Positions 37,704-50,103 of a stretch of 64,000 bases of DNA are shown piece by piece. The translations under genes were made by a program, and so were the position numbers. The notes below the pieces were generated by a model that saw only the letters and a program-made list of their open reading frames with translations, made no database searches and was not told where the DNA came from. The stretch's first letter is position 1; each line of letters opens with the position of its first letter. The DNA lies in contig JAOALB010000021.1 of NCBI GenBank assembly GCA_025331125.1, positions 62,001-126,000 on the forward strand, in the 5' to 3' direction. The stretch comes from Mycogone perniciosa (lineage: Eukaryota > Ascomycota > Sordariomycetes > Hypocreales > Hypocreaceae).

Positions 37704-40700
37704 ATGGAGGGCGACGAGTCAACGCAAGGTATGTGCGGATGTCGCCCACCTGGACAACGGCTGTCTTTGTCTCCTATCTCGTTGCGGTCTGTGTTTGCTA
37801 ACCCGAAATCTACCTGCAGCGACCCAAAATATCCTCGACCCACGCCGAGTAGGGAAGCAAAACTCGGGCTTTTCGGACGAGGACATATCCGACATCATCT
37901 GCGTGCTGTACCCAGGCTCCGACTCGGCGCGACAGGAGGTGCAGCGCCTGGCTCAGGAGGACTCGCCGCACATCATTGGCAAGGATGAGGCCGATGGTGT
38001 AGAGCCTGACTACGACCTGGAGGACCATGCTAGTCGGTTCGAGTCGAATCCTAACGGCCATGGCAACTATGCCATCATACTGCGACTGTCGAGCCAGGTC
38101 AAGAATCCCGCGGCAGGCTTTGCCTTTGGGAGGAACAACGCTAGGTGTGACGTTGTGTTTGTTAATGACCCCCTGAGGAGGGTTAGCAACATTCACTTTC
38201 GCATTTACGTCAATGAATATGGCAATGTTATGATTGAGGACCAGTCAACCAATGGCACCTTTGTCGACCGAAATCTCTTGACGTCGCATCCCAAGGAGGC
38301 CGGCAAGCCAGCTGTCACTAGGTGGGTGTTGAGCTCTGGTTCCGTCATTAGAATTTTCCTGCACAAGGAGATTCGAGACTTGACATTTCGGGTCCGCATC
38401 CCTCGTCGCGACGAGGAGTACGATCGAGCGTACACAAACAAGGTCGAGGAGTACTTTGCCCGCCATGGACTGCAAGGACCCGTCGAGACCGTTGGTGCTG
38501 GCCCGGGAGGCCATGTTGACTTGTTCCGGACCGCTGCACAGACGACCGCGCCACGACGGCTTGAGCGTGAACCGACCGAAGTACAGCAGCGATCACCTTC
38601 CAAACGCAGAGAGCAGAACGTCATGAGACGTGAGTGGACTGGCTCCGGCAAGTACAACAGGATAGGCATGATTGGCAAAGGCGCTTTCGCAGTGGTCTAT
38701 AAAGTGACATCAAAGTATGACGGGAGACCGTACGCTGCCAAGGAGCTCGAGAAACGCCGCTTCATTAAGAACGGAGTGCTGGATCAGAAGGTGGAAAATG
38801 AGATGAAGATTATGCAGCGGGTGCAACACGTATGTCAAACTCAATCGCCCCTTTTATCCTCTTGAGACTGTTGTTGTTGTTGTTGTTGTGACTAACATTA
38901 GACAAGCCCAATGTCGTCCGATATATGGAGCATTTTGACTGGGATGACAGACTTCTCATCATCATCATGGAGTATATACCCGGAGGCGATCTTGGAAAGC
39001 TCATTGCAGATGATATCCCATTTACGGAAACGATGGCGAAGACCATGGGACAGCAACTCTTGAGTGCTCTCGGCTATTTACATGCCAATAATATTACGCA
39101 CAGAGACGTCAAACCGGACAATATTTTAATCAGCTCTTTGAAACCACTAGAGGTAAAGCTTACCGACTTTGGTCTGTCAAAGATGGTCGATACAGAGCAA
39201 ACATTCTTGCGAACGTTTTGCGGCACGTTGCTTTATTGTGCTCCTGAAGTATACACCGAGTTCGCCGAGTACGACGATAATGGTATTAGGAATAGAGGCA
39301 AAAGAGCTCGTCGCGTGCTTGGTCAGAGATATAACCACGCTGTGGACATCTGGTCTCTTGGTGGCGTTCTCTTCTACTCATTGACTGGGGCACCACCCTA
39401 TCCCGTTAAGAGCGGAATCAGTTACTCTGAGCTTCTTCACAAAATCATGACTACGATGCTGAACATTGAGCCACTTCAGAGATATTGCATCTCGGAGAAA
39501 GGCATTGATTTCCTCTGCCGGATGCTTCAGAGGCGCCCGGAAAATCGTGCGACGGTGGAAGAGCTTGACAATCACCCGTGGCTAGGGGGTTCTGGCTTGA
39601 CCATACAGGCTTCACAATCGTATGATGAGATCACGGATGATGAAGACTTGGTTGAGCCGTCCCAATTTCGGCATACGGCTTATGACGAGGAGGATCGAGT
39701 GAGTGATTCGATGGGAGAGGAGGAGGAAAAAGAGAATTATGCCTTTGGACAGGGAACACAACCTCCCCGGCTATTCGGTGAGGTGGGAGCTTCTGCCCTC
39801 GGTAGCTCTGGGGTTATCCCAGATAACTTCCTGAACTTACCTATTGGGAACGGCGGCGAAGGACGAAATAACGTCGCTGACTCACAAGTCGACGAAGCAT
39901 ACGACTCTGGAGATTCTGCGGCAACCAAGCTGAAAACCCGTCGCATATACAGACAAACAAGTGCCTCTATCGAGCATCAACAATCCGCAGACCAGTTGCA
40001 AAGCTTGGTAGACGATGTTGCCTCACAAAGTCTTGGCGGCTCAGAATCAGTGGCCAGGAATCTGGGTGCCTCGATCTACTCAGTTCGATCATCAGATCTG
40101 AACACCAGCAAGCGCAAACCACCTTCATCGGCCGAGGCGAGTGATGAGTTTGAGAGCACACCGACTGGTAAACCTACCATCAAGAGACTCAAGTCTGAAT
40201 GTACCCTTGACGAGCTCTCTGATGATGCTATCGAAGAATTCAAGCTACTAGCGCGCATGCCCCAGATAAGGAGGCTGGGATCTGGCCGACAAATCGATGG
40301 CCCGGTCAGCAAAATCCAATTCTGGGAACCTGATCGGAAGACATGGCATCTCAATTACCCCGAAATGACGCAGCTTCAACACGATGCGTTTGCTCAGGCT
40401 GCTCGGGAGGGAGGAGAGGAATTCGCCCCTGGAAAATCGCCTCTATGGGATCTCGCTATGAAATATTTCCCTGCGGTCACCATGGCAGAGAGACAAAACG
40501 GACAAGCTCACATGACGAATCTGGGGCGTAATGAGGATACTCCCATGGAATTTCCTCCTACGGCTGTGCCTACTATGGACGAGTCGATCCCTGATCTTCC
40601 CGACACTCAAATAGTGGTACCCGTACAGGCCGATATAGCGGCGCGAGCTGTCGGCATGGTGGATTCTGATCCCAACTCTTGCATTCAGGGAATTTCGTTT

Positions 40701-41438
40701 CCTATAACCGATTCTTTATCATCCTTTGGTCGCGGGCCCGAAAACACCGACGTCTTCGAGCCCAAGTCAGAGCCAAGAGTACCAAAATATGCCTTCAAGA
40801 TCATTCTGTGGAAGGAGGGCTACGATCCGGCCAAAGACCCAAGCAAGGTGGCCCATCCATGGGCTCGAGGAGCGGCTAATGACCAAGGCTCATACTCCTT
40901 CTGGATCTCAACTAAAGCCACGCTTGGAATACGCATCAACGGCCACCTCCTTCAATCATCCGACGCGAAGAACCCTAGCGGGCCTTCAGTACACTGGACC
41001 AAGATCTACAACGGCGATTCCTTGCTCATCTGGGGAGGCCCCGACCCTCGAAACCAAACAAAGCTGATCTTCCGGTGTTTCTGGGGCGCTTCCTCACAAC
41101 CTCGTGGCCCCATGCAGCAACTCGAATTGGCGCCTCCAGCTCTAGCACAGAAACTAGACGGCGCGTACCAACGAACAGAGAAACGCATCCGCGACACCGC
41201 CGAGAAGCGTCGCAAACTTGACGAAGCCAAAGCAGAGCATCACCAGCGTACCCTACGCGTAGGCTGGGAACGACAGAGGAGCTCTACCTTTGAACAGAAG
41301 AGACAGGAGGCCGTTGAGTTCCTTGCCGCGAGACAGGCTCTCTCGAGGAGAACATCTCCCGCGAATATGCCCCCGACGAGCCGCCACCACACGGCTCGAC
41401 TAACTCCGGACAAGGACTCTGTTCGATCAGTCTGGTGA
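37704..41438 (+). CDS. FHA-domain DNA-damage checkpoint kinase, RAD53/CHK2 family
   Basis: Three exons: 37704..37728, 37820..38829 and 38907..41438; 1188 residues. An FHA domain spans about residues 91-200, with FGRNN (111), SNIHFRIY (131) and NGTFVDRN (153), the phosphothreonine-binding surface. The kinase domain runs about 285-575: glycine loop IGKGAFAVVYKV, Lys316 in YAAKELEK, HPNVVRYMEHF across the second intron, HRDVKPDN (410), DFGLSK (432) and GTLLYCAPE. The tail is long and disordered, then a region near residues 980-1100 (TLGIRINGHLL, WTKIYNGDSLLIWGG, KLIFRCF) looks like a diverged second FHA domain, so the order FHA-kinase-FHA matches yeast Rad53 more than one-FHA Chk2. It acts downstream of ATM/ATR-type kinases. 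A 25-nt first exon gives the start MEGDESTQ. Confidence 0.92.
38868..38889. repeat. (TTG)n repeat inside a kinase intron
   Basis: About seven TTG units within the 77-nt second intron, followed directly by a GACTAAC branch site. Confidence 0.8.
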
Positions 41439-42279
41439 TTTGTGTCCGGATGTTCGGACTTGCACTTGTGTATTACTCTACTACTACTACTTCAATCCAC
41501 CCCCTTTACTTACTATTAGTGCTTGGATGAGCTAGTGCGATATTGGGCAAGGCATGGGACTGAATGTTCTCTGGAAGATGGTGTTCATTTGGCATGTTTG
41601 GAATTTGGCAGAGAACTGAAAAGAAAATGGCATGATGATGTGAGATGTGAGTGCATCATTCGCGGTTTGGGAAATTTCATGCGAAACGAATGATCAGGAT
41701 TATTACATAGAAAGGCAAACCGGGGGCGTCATTGGAGAGCCCCTCGCATTTGGCTTGGTTGAGTGAGTATGGCGGATCTTTTGCAGCATCACACATAACG
41801 CATAGATGGTTCTCCCCAATATAATTAGATGCGAGCGAGTTGAAGAAACGATTTCCATGAACCCTTTTTGCACCCTAATTCTAACCTCATATTAAACCCA
41901 ATCTGGGGTCCGAGCTAATCGTACTTGAAGAAGAATAGTAGATCTTCCTTGCACATCGCCTCCCATCCCCAAGTTCAACCTCCCCGCAGGTAAAATGAAG
42001 CCAACAAACAACCAGAACCCTGTGAGTAAAATACATGTAAGAAACATCCATGAAGATGAAGAAAAGGCAATGACAAAGAGCACCGCCTCGTAGAAGAGAA
42101 TAATAACATGTTCCAACCCGAATTATCCATACAGCAACAACTTCCCCCCCCCCCCTTTCCCGTCTCCCCAGAGCAAAAACAAAAACAAGATTTGATCGTC
42201 GCAAAGTCGACTGTTCACAGCGACGAGAAAGAAAGAAAGAAATGGTACTTCCATCACATCAACCTTCAACAAACGTTTT
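41439..42279. other. Convergent 3' intergenic region
   Basis: About 0.84 kb between two convergent genes, with the 3' UTRs of both. A homopolymer C run occurs near 42147-42156. No gene is seen. Confidence 0.5.
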
Positions 42280-45200
42280 TTAGTAGTCCTCATAGAGCTG
42301 AGTAGGACTGGCTTTTCCGTCAAATTTATCGGAGTCGTCAGAGTCGTCGTTCGAAAAGTTTTCGATTTCGGAGATTTCTGGCTCGTCGTCTTCTTCCGAT
42401 TCAGTGGACGAGTCGGATACAATTGTGTCAAGAGATGCAGAGACAACATCAACAGTATTAAATTCTGCGGGAAGAAGATGTTGTCAGAACTTGCCACTAC
42501 GTTTTTGTTGTCTTGGGCAAAAAGGAAGAGTTTACTTACCAAGTAACATGGCACGGTGTACTGGAGAACCAATTGGTGAGGAGGGCTCCTCGATTATGGG
42601 TTCCGGGATCCATTCGTTTGGTTTTCTAAAACCCTTGGCCTTGTCTCGCTGGCATTCCCACCACTCGTTTGTGCGTGTGGTACATTTACCAAAGGGATGG
42701 TAGCCCCTGAGATCAGGGAAAGATCGCTTGCGAGGCTCGTAGTAAGGATTGCTCGATCGCGAATACTCGCTATTATACCCACTCTGTGCGAATGATTCAT
42801 CATCACGCATCGTGTAACACTCCGAGTCGAATCGAGAGGTGTAGTCCCCAAAGTCCGATGCCGGTCCAAAGGGGGATCCAGCTTGTTTGCCCTGGCGGAA
42901 CCTCGACTTGGTGCCGAAACTTCCCCAAGGATTGCTGGTGGCCTCTGAGAAATCCTGACTGCGTGGGCTGAAGGACGTGGATCCAGGTGATTTCAGACCA
43001 CTAGTATCATTCCCAAAAGTTGTACCTCCGAAGTTCGTTGCTCCGAAAGCCCCTCGAGATGCGCGGAGAGGTGGCACCTCCTGGTCATCCCCGGCTCCTT
43101 CACTTCGGTTGGTGAAGGTGCTATTAATGTCCGGCGGGAATCCTGTAACTCCATCTGATCCAGGGGATAAGTCTGCTTGTCGAGTGGCAGACCCAGGGGA
43201 TTGTTGGCCTTCTTGTGCCGCTGGCATGTAGGCCCAAGCAGCAGTTTTGCTCCTATCACGTTTGGCAAAGGCGCTTCCCCAAAGATTCTCTGTAGACCGA
43301 GCCCGCTCTTCGTAATAAGTACCAGACATTTCTTGCTCGAAAGGAGGAGACCCTCGAGTCCATTCTTGTTGAGCACCATAGCCGCGTGCTCCATACCTAT
43401 ATCCATCCCCGAAAACAGGGATTGGTCTACCGTCGTCAGACATCCGCGGCGAGTCCCCGTAGATTCCTCTGCGACTGGGTACGGTATCATCACATGGCTT
43501 GATATCCTCTTCGTGAGTTTCAGCCTGAGATGAGACATCGCTTGGGAGACGGGAGTCGGAGGACCGGATGTTGACAGTCGGTCTAAATTTCACGGTCTTG
43601 CTTCCTGATGAATGGGTCGAACCATCACTCGACGGAGGACTTTGAATGGTCCCGTCGGAGCCTCGGGGGGAGCCCTGGGGGGAGCCCTGATAATACGACG
43701 GCTGCTCAATAGGCCCTGTGGTAGCGATGCTGTCTCTATTGACACCGTCGAAGCCAGTAGCAGATTTTGTACGTTTACCATTCGCAGGAAGAGATTGTGT
43801 CTCTGTGGGGGATGCTATATCCTCAACATATGGTGCCTGGTAGTTCTTCCCAGAGGTCGTGGCGTCGAAAGGTCCGTATTGATTTTCCGGGTTTGCCAAT
43901 GGGCTTCTTTGAGCTCGTCTCTGAGTCGATCCAAGATTGCGATCGGGGCAGTACAGCGAGGCTGGCGACAAGGTTGAGGGATCCAACCGAGGTGAAAGAG
44001 GCGAGAGGTTCAATGGCCGGACAGCCTTTCTTCCTTGAACGCCTGAAATACCACTCCTTGGTGGGTCGTGTTGATGTTCACTGGCTGAGCCGGGTACAGA
44101 GGACAGGGAGGCCCGAGGCTTGACTGTGTGTTCGGCAATGCCCCGTGTAGACGTCAAGGAGGCGGTCACCTTCTTATTCTCGGGAAGGATTGTAGAGGCC
44201 TTGTGGGAGTTGTCTCCTTTTTGCGAAGAAGTCTGATACCAATTATTTTACCGCCGCTCAAGATGGTGCTCTTTGACTTACGAAGTTAACGACAGAAGCC
44301 TCAGCATTATCTCCGGCGTCTTGGATTTCCAGGATGCATTTCCCGCAATAATTCGGTGTCAAAAGGCCACCCTTCGTCTTTGGGTTCTTGCGATGAAATG
44401 CCTTGGATCGGACAACCCCACACCTGTAACAGAAGTGATGCTCCAGGGCTCCGGTCACCATCTCCGCTTCCTGGCACGATTCGCAATAATTCAGAATTAG
44501 CTTCTGTCCCGGGATAATAGGATGTTTGTCGTGAAACTTGGCAGAACGAATGCGGCCACAGCCGGAGCAAAGATGATGACACATGTTTCGTTCCGGACTC
44601 ATCGTTCGTTGACTGGTTGGGCCATCAATAGGCTCAAGACGAGGATTCAGCTCTACAGGATTGGTTTCGGAGTTTTGTACCGGACGAGGAGATGCCTCAT
44701 TATCCCGAGATGATTGCCCAGAAGTTGTAGCTGGGTTGTGTTGTGTATTCGATTGGCCGCCAGCTGAGAATTCTGGTTGATGTGACTCCTTAGTTGGTTC
44801 CCCCATCCCCAATACAGTGTTGAGCGTTGTGTTGAGTTTTGTCTGCAAGGCAGCTAGTTCGCTCTTCAGAGCAGAATTACCTGGGTTTTTGGATAGTTCC
44901 GCAACTTTTCCATCCAGCTCGCGTTGAATACACTGAAGATCCTGTGACACAGGGCCTGATTGCTGCTGCAGTTGGCAAACCTCCATGGGAAGTTTGGAGT
45001 GCGCATACATATCCATCGAAGGATGAATTGCAGGCTGTGTGTAGTTAGCAAAGAAGTGAATAACCGATGGAGCCGGATATTGTGGCACCTGGGAGACCAT
45101 AGGAACCGTCGCGTAAGCAAATCGAGGCTGGTAGTGTTGCTGCGGTTGAGATTCCGTAGCCCGTGCCATAGGAAGTTTGTTTGAAACAGGTTTAGACAAT

Positions 45201-45709
45201 GTCGAAGCCGCGGGAGAAACAGATTTTGCAGGGGGACCAGTACAGATTGGAACAATAGATGGAAATGTAACGGAAGCTGAAATGGATGAAGCAACAGAAG
45301 ACGACAATGCTGGGGATGATTTGGAGGACTTCTTCCGCTTCAAGAGTCGACGCAGAGATGCGGACTTTCGAGGAGTCTTGGATTCGGGTTTCTGAGGCGA
45401 GGAATCCTGTCGTGCTGGTTGATTCTGATGATGAACTTTCAAGGAAGATCGTCGAGGCGTTGGAGACTCCTAGGCATCCTCACAGTCCGACTCCCTACCG
45501 ACTTCATCAGATGATGCAGATGATTCGCTTTCACTGGTTTCATCGTCGTTCGTGGTGTACTGAATCCTCACTTGCTGCACCTGAGCGGCAGCCCTTCTTT
45601 CTGCGCGTTCAATCTCGCGGCGCGTGGGCAAATTGAAGGCAGCGCTGAGCAGATCAATCTCCTGGCCGTTGATTAGATTTTTGCGCCGATTCCGTTTGCT
45701 GCGTCCCAT
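42280..45709 (-). CDS. Large disordered protein with tandem cysteine (zinc-ribbon-like) repeats, function unknown
   Basis: Proposed exons: 45709..45572, 45469..44282, 44232..42540 and 42464..42280; 1067 residues. The N-terminus MGRSKRNRRKNLINGQEIDL is basic, with a charged helix ERAERRAAAQVQQ. A Ser/Pro-rich stretch follows, then two copies of one cysteine module at about residues 350-420: CSGCGRIRSAKFHDKHP...NYCESC and CYRCGVVRSKAFHRKNP...NYCGKC, each CxxCGxxRSxxFH...NYCxxC and able to bind one metal. The rest is Ser/Pro/Gly-rich and ends in an acidic Ser/Glu/Asp tail. The first intron is 102 nt (donor GTGAGG, acceptor CTAG), a multiple of three with an in-frame TAG at its end; if it is not an intron, the gene would be interrupted. 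I recognise no named family. Confidence 0.72.
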
Positions 45710-46787
45710 TGTGCCGATAGCGAGATCCGTAGCACGATGGAGATGAGGAGCTGGTGTGGACAATGAAGGTTGAAGCAGAAACAAAAAAGGAGTGGAAGAA
45801 GTTGGTGAAGGTGAAATGCTCAAAACTGGGACCGGCAAAAAAAGTGAGATGAAAGTGAGAAAATACCAGACGCGCTCTGAGGCGGAGGGCGCGTCTCGTG
45901 TTATCGGACGAAGTGCCAGCTGCCGACTTCGTCCCTACAGGTGTACCTCTTTACTCGACTGTCAGTCAGCTGCAGTTGTCCTTCAGCTGCAGTTGTCCTT
46001 CAGCTGGCAGAAGGGGAGAGAACGTACCTTAGGTGTAAAACAAAACAAAACAAAATGTAGGACAAGTTCGAGAGTTCGATGAAATACAAATGGTGTTGGA
46101 TTTTAAAAATTCGACAACTTCATATGAGGAGCTCGCACATCACAACTCTCGATCCGGCCGAGAAGCGATGTGGTGTTGTTTGACCCCTATTCGACTGTTT
46201 GAAACTCGTTTGAAGCGTTGATCCTGGCCACTCTTTGGAGCGGGATGAACTTCGACGCGTGCTTGTTGTTCAAGACGGATGGGAATAGTTGAGGATGGAG
46301 GGAAATTTGGATAAGAGGGTAATCAAAAGAAACAGTGTGGTGAAGAGATGAAGATGGGAGACCATAGGAGTTGATTCTTGAAATGCTCGCCCCTGAATCC
46401 GACCTATTGTCACACCAGCCACAATTAGACGCTACCACATAAATAACTCTCGAGTGGAATATCATCTGAGCCTGAGGATTGCCTAGACTTTTTTTCTCGG
46501 GCATTACCATCTGAAGTATTCTGTCCAGAGACAGGAAATACGGGGATTAAAGAAATCCTCTATCAAAGCCGAGTTGGCATGAATACAAGCGAACATCACG
46601 TACCTGTCAAGGCGATCAGATGACCGTTCAGCCCTGGCAGAGCATTCGGCCGCGCGCTTCGTTCAACTCAAATCATACATTGGTATACATTCCAAGACGT
46701 GCTTTTGTCTAGATACACACAATCCGCCTGGCAAGATTTTTGCCTATTCCCCTATTCCCAATACCCCCATTTGTAGATGAAATAGCT
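45710..46787. other. Intergenic region
   Basis: About 1.1 kb between two minus-strand genes: the promoter of the cysteine-repeat gene and the STT3 3' UTR. It contains a 17-bp tandem repeat (annotated). The frame at 46187-46510 has no recognisable domain. Confidence 0.5.
45967..46007. repeat. 17-bp tandem repeat
   Basis: CAGCTGCAGTTGTCCTT is repeated twice with a partial third copy. It includes the palindrome CAGCTG and lies about 260-300 bp upstream of the start of the minus-strand cysteine-repeat gene. Confidence 0.75.
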
Positions 46788-49322
46788 CTAGTCCACTCGA
46801 AGAACACGAGCGCCCCTCTTCTTACCCAACTTCTTCTTCTTCTGGCCGCGGTCAAAGGCGGCGGCGGCGAAATGATCACGGCCAATGTTGTCCAGGTCCT
46901 TGACTTTGTAGATACGGATGATCCAGTTCTCACTGGTGTATGCCTCCTCAAGGGTGTTGAGAACCGGTCCTTGGTCCGGAAGTCGAACGTTTCGGACCCG
47001 ATCAGCGGCCTGCCCCGCAGGGAACAGAGTGTGGTAGTTGTAATAGGACATCTTGTACCTGTTTTTCCGTTAGACGCGATACAGTTGTTAGTCAAGTCAC
47101 ATGGAGACTTACATCAGACTGTTCTTCATTGTTTCAGTAGCCTCTCCGTCGACACGGTACTCGCCACGGGCGGTAAAGAAGTCTCGCTCCTTGACCTCAT
47201 CTGGCCAAATACCTTCTGCGATACGAACCATCCACAAGAATTTGTTGATGTCGTCTCCAGAGTAGCCGAGAAGACCACCGAATACGATAAGCACGTAGTC
47301 TACTTCGTGTTGTCGCATAATGGGATAGCTGACCTCCTCCCTAGAGCTCATAGCCTTACCAACAGTTGCAATATGAGTGTTGTTCCAAGTGTTGTTGTCA
47401 ACCAAGGTGGGTCGGTCGGCCATGCCACCAATCTGGTAACCATAGTCCCACCAGGACATGATCTTGGCATCTTCCTTGGTATTCTGGCGTAGCCACTGAT
47501 AAGCCTCTCGGTAGTCATCGATGATGTGCTGGCTTCCGTCAGGCATACGGCTCGCGAGAACGACGGACGGCGACGAATAGGCGTTAGATGTCACCCAAGT
47601 ACAGTGCGAGACAAACATCAGGAGATAGACTGTCATGACACCGGCCACAATGACCTTGGACAACAAGCCGAAGATGCCGACATTTGGTTTCTCACTACCT
47701 CGCAGACCAGTAGTCTTGGTCTTCTTGGGTGCATCGGCAGTGTCTTGCTCCACTGCTGGGGAAGGAGCCCTCATAGCCAGGTAGGTATCAAGGATTTGGG
47801 ACACCGCAATAGCGGCGGAAACACAAACAACGGGCGTGAGTGTGAGCATCAGACGGACCATGACACCGGCAAAGTAGCTGCCAAAGAGGGCATACACGAC
47901 AACGAAGACGTGCTCGTCCCTGAGTTCTTGGAAACACAGGTACACGCCGGCCGGGAACAACCAGATAAGCATGTTCAAGTCGAAGAAGAAAGATGGCCAG
48001 GCAGTGGGTTGATGCTCCGAGACGGATGCGATAATGGGGATATGAATCTTGGCATAGCCAGTGTCCCACAGGGAGTAGAATCTGCCGCTCCAGGGGGCAA
48101 TGTATCCCAGTGACGTGAGACCAACAAGACCAACCAAGCCAAGGCCAAAGGTGGCAACAAGGATAGTGGCAAGGAAAGTTTGGAACTGTCGACCAGTAAT
48201 GGCAGAACGGACATATTGGATGAAACCAATCAGCTGAACGAAGCCGAAGATGCCTTGATGGAGTTAGTACTGGACGCCATCATGGATATTGGAGTCTCAT
48301 ACCTAGAGCGGGCATATGCTCGCTGGTCTTGATAGGCAAGAAGCCAACAAAGGGGATCTGCATGCTAGCCAACGTTCCGAGAGCGTACCAGGTCGTGTAG
48401 CTAACATAAAGACGGGTGCTGAATCTTCCCATGCAGATGAGAACGAAAGCATGCATTGGGAGCAGACAGGTAATGAAGGCATATCCACCCCAGGAGGCCA
48501 CCATGTATCCGTAGAACAGCGCACAGAGGGCACCCCAGAGCATCGATCCCAGCTTAAGAGCCTTGATCCATAAGTAGAAGGTGAAGACCAGGAGGAAGAT
48601 AGCAATGGCCTCGTTGTCATAGCTGCCCGCAACCGATCTTGAAATATATCCAGGAGTAATACCCATGAAGGCAGCGGCGAGAAGACCCGCTGACGGCGAT
48701 GTGGTCATCTCATTGGTAAGGGGATAAGCCGCAAATGCAGTCAGGCCTGAAAAAGCCGGCGCAAGGAGGACGCAGATGTTGCGAATGTCGACAGGAACCG
48801 TCAAGGCTCGTAGAGCGTGATAGATGGCACCACTCGTCACCATCAAACCGGGATACAAGGTACCTCCGGTAACACGACCAAGAGGATGCCATGTCCGATC
48901 GTCGAACCAATCCCAGAACTTGTAGAATCCATTCGCGACGAGGTACTTGGTTGCCCGGAAGTTGAACCAAGGGTCGACTAGAGGGTTGTTAGTAACATGG
49001 ATTGAGGGACTCTTGCGCGCCGTATGAAATAAACTGACATTCGTGAATGATGCTTTCAAATCCTATGCGCGACACGTTAGCAAAATAATCAACAATTGCA
49101 CCTTCAAAGGCGATGCTTCCAACACGGCCAGCCAGCCAGCCAGCCAGCCCAAAGCAAGCGACAGCACTTACGAATAACCGAGAAGAGACGGCTTGCAATT
49201 GCGGCCGCCGCAATGAAGCATAGAATGACAACTCTCAGCAGAGTCCTCGTATTCTGGGCCGTGTAGCCCACAGTGGCACCTTGGGGTTTAGTCGCCGTCA
49301 TTGTGGTGACTGAAGACGGCAT
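46788..49322 (-). CDS. STT3: Oligosaccharyltransferase catalytic subunit STT3
   Basis: Five exons: 49322..49172, 49062..49039 (24 nt), 48977..48303, 48253..47113 and 47058..46788; 753 residues, as expected. STT3 transfers the lipid-linked oligosaccharide to Asn in NxS/T sequons in the ER lumen. Visible hallmarks are RFESIIHEFDPWFNFRATKY (catalytic acidic motif after the first membrane helix), SRSVAGSYDNEAIAIF, many membrane helices, SVSEHQPTAWPSFFFD and WWDYGYQI near residue 551, the signature sequon-binding motif, followed by DNNTWNNTHIATVG with its conserved N-glycosylation sites. The C-terminus is lumenal and Lys-rich. The first ATG gives MPSSVTTMTATK; a second Met seven codons on (49301) is an equally good start. 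The short exon 2 is needed to complete the acidic motif. Confidence 0.96.
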
Positions 49323-50103
49323 GAATCCCCTGAGGTTGTTAGATCTCAGGCCCGGCTTGCCGCGTGGTGAGGACAGCTTGGAGCTTAGAGGTAGTGGTAC
49401 TTCGTAGTAGGCTACGTATTCCACGATTGATGTGGGGCGACGGATGCCCGGTATTTTCCCGATGAGCGAATCCTTGAGCATCATTCCACAATAAGTTTCA
49501 GTCTTCCTTAACAGCAATGCGTGAGACGATAATTACCCCATGTTATCCATAATAAGCAAGACGATAAGATGGAGTGCGGGCGATGGCTGAATACTAATTT
49601 TAAAGAAGAGATGTATGGGTTGTGGTTGTGGTTGTGGTTAAGAAAAAAAGCTGTGTGGGCACTGATCCTCCACACCTATAGAGCATTGGAGCACCTACGG
49701 AGTGAATTGTATGTTGAGTGAGTCTCGGCTAGACCACATCACATGTCTTCATTGCGCCCATCGGCATGCATAACGACACATCTCTGCCATTGGCAATCGT
49801 TGTGCTTGCCAACTGCTTGTTGTAAAGTCCGTGACACTCCTGGTAACATTTCTTTAACCTTGAATCGTCTAATTGCGTATTTTTACACCTGTACAGTTGA
49901 AACAACAATGACCCCAGGAAACCTCTATGCAACGGCGCCATGTGTAATTTCAAGTATACACTGTCTTTTGCCGTCAACGGGGCCTTATTATACCTCATAG
50001 GATCTTTTGGATTCCCATGGACGGCCAGATACATTCGCCTGCCAGCATTTCTGCATGACACTCCCTGCTCCTCACCCCGCAACACCGCACCGTTTTTAGG
50101 TAT
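49323..50103. other. STT3 promoter and 3' UTR of the subunit e gene
   Basis: About 0.78 kb between two minus-strand genes. A TTGTGG repeat lies at 49619-49639 and an ACGGAGTG motif near 49698. A 118-codon minus-strand frame (49729-50085) lacks any recognisable domain and is probably 3' UTR. Confidence 0.5.
49619..49639. repeat. (TTGTGG)n repeat
   Basis: Three tandem TTGTGG hexamers. Confidence 0.8.

Noticed and set aside
49729..50085. 118-codon minus-strand frame downstream of the subunit e gene
   Set aside because: No recognisable family; position fits a 3' UTR.
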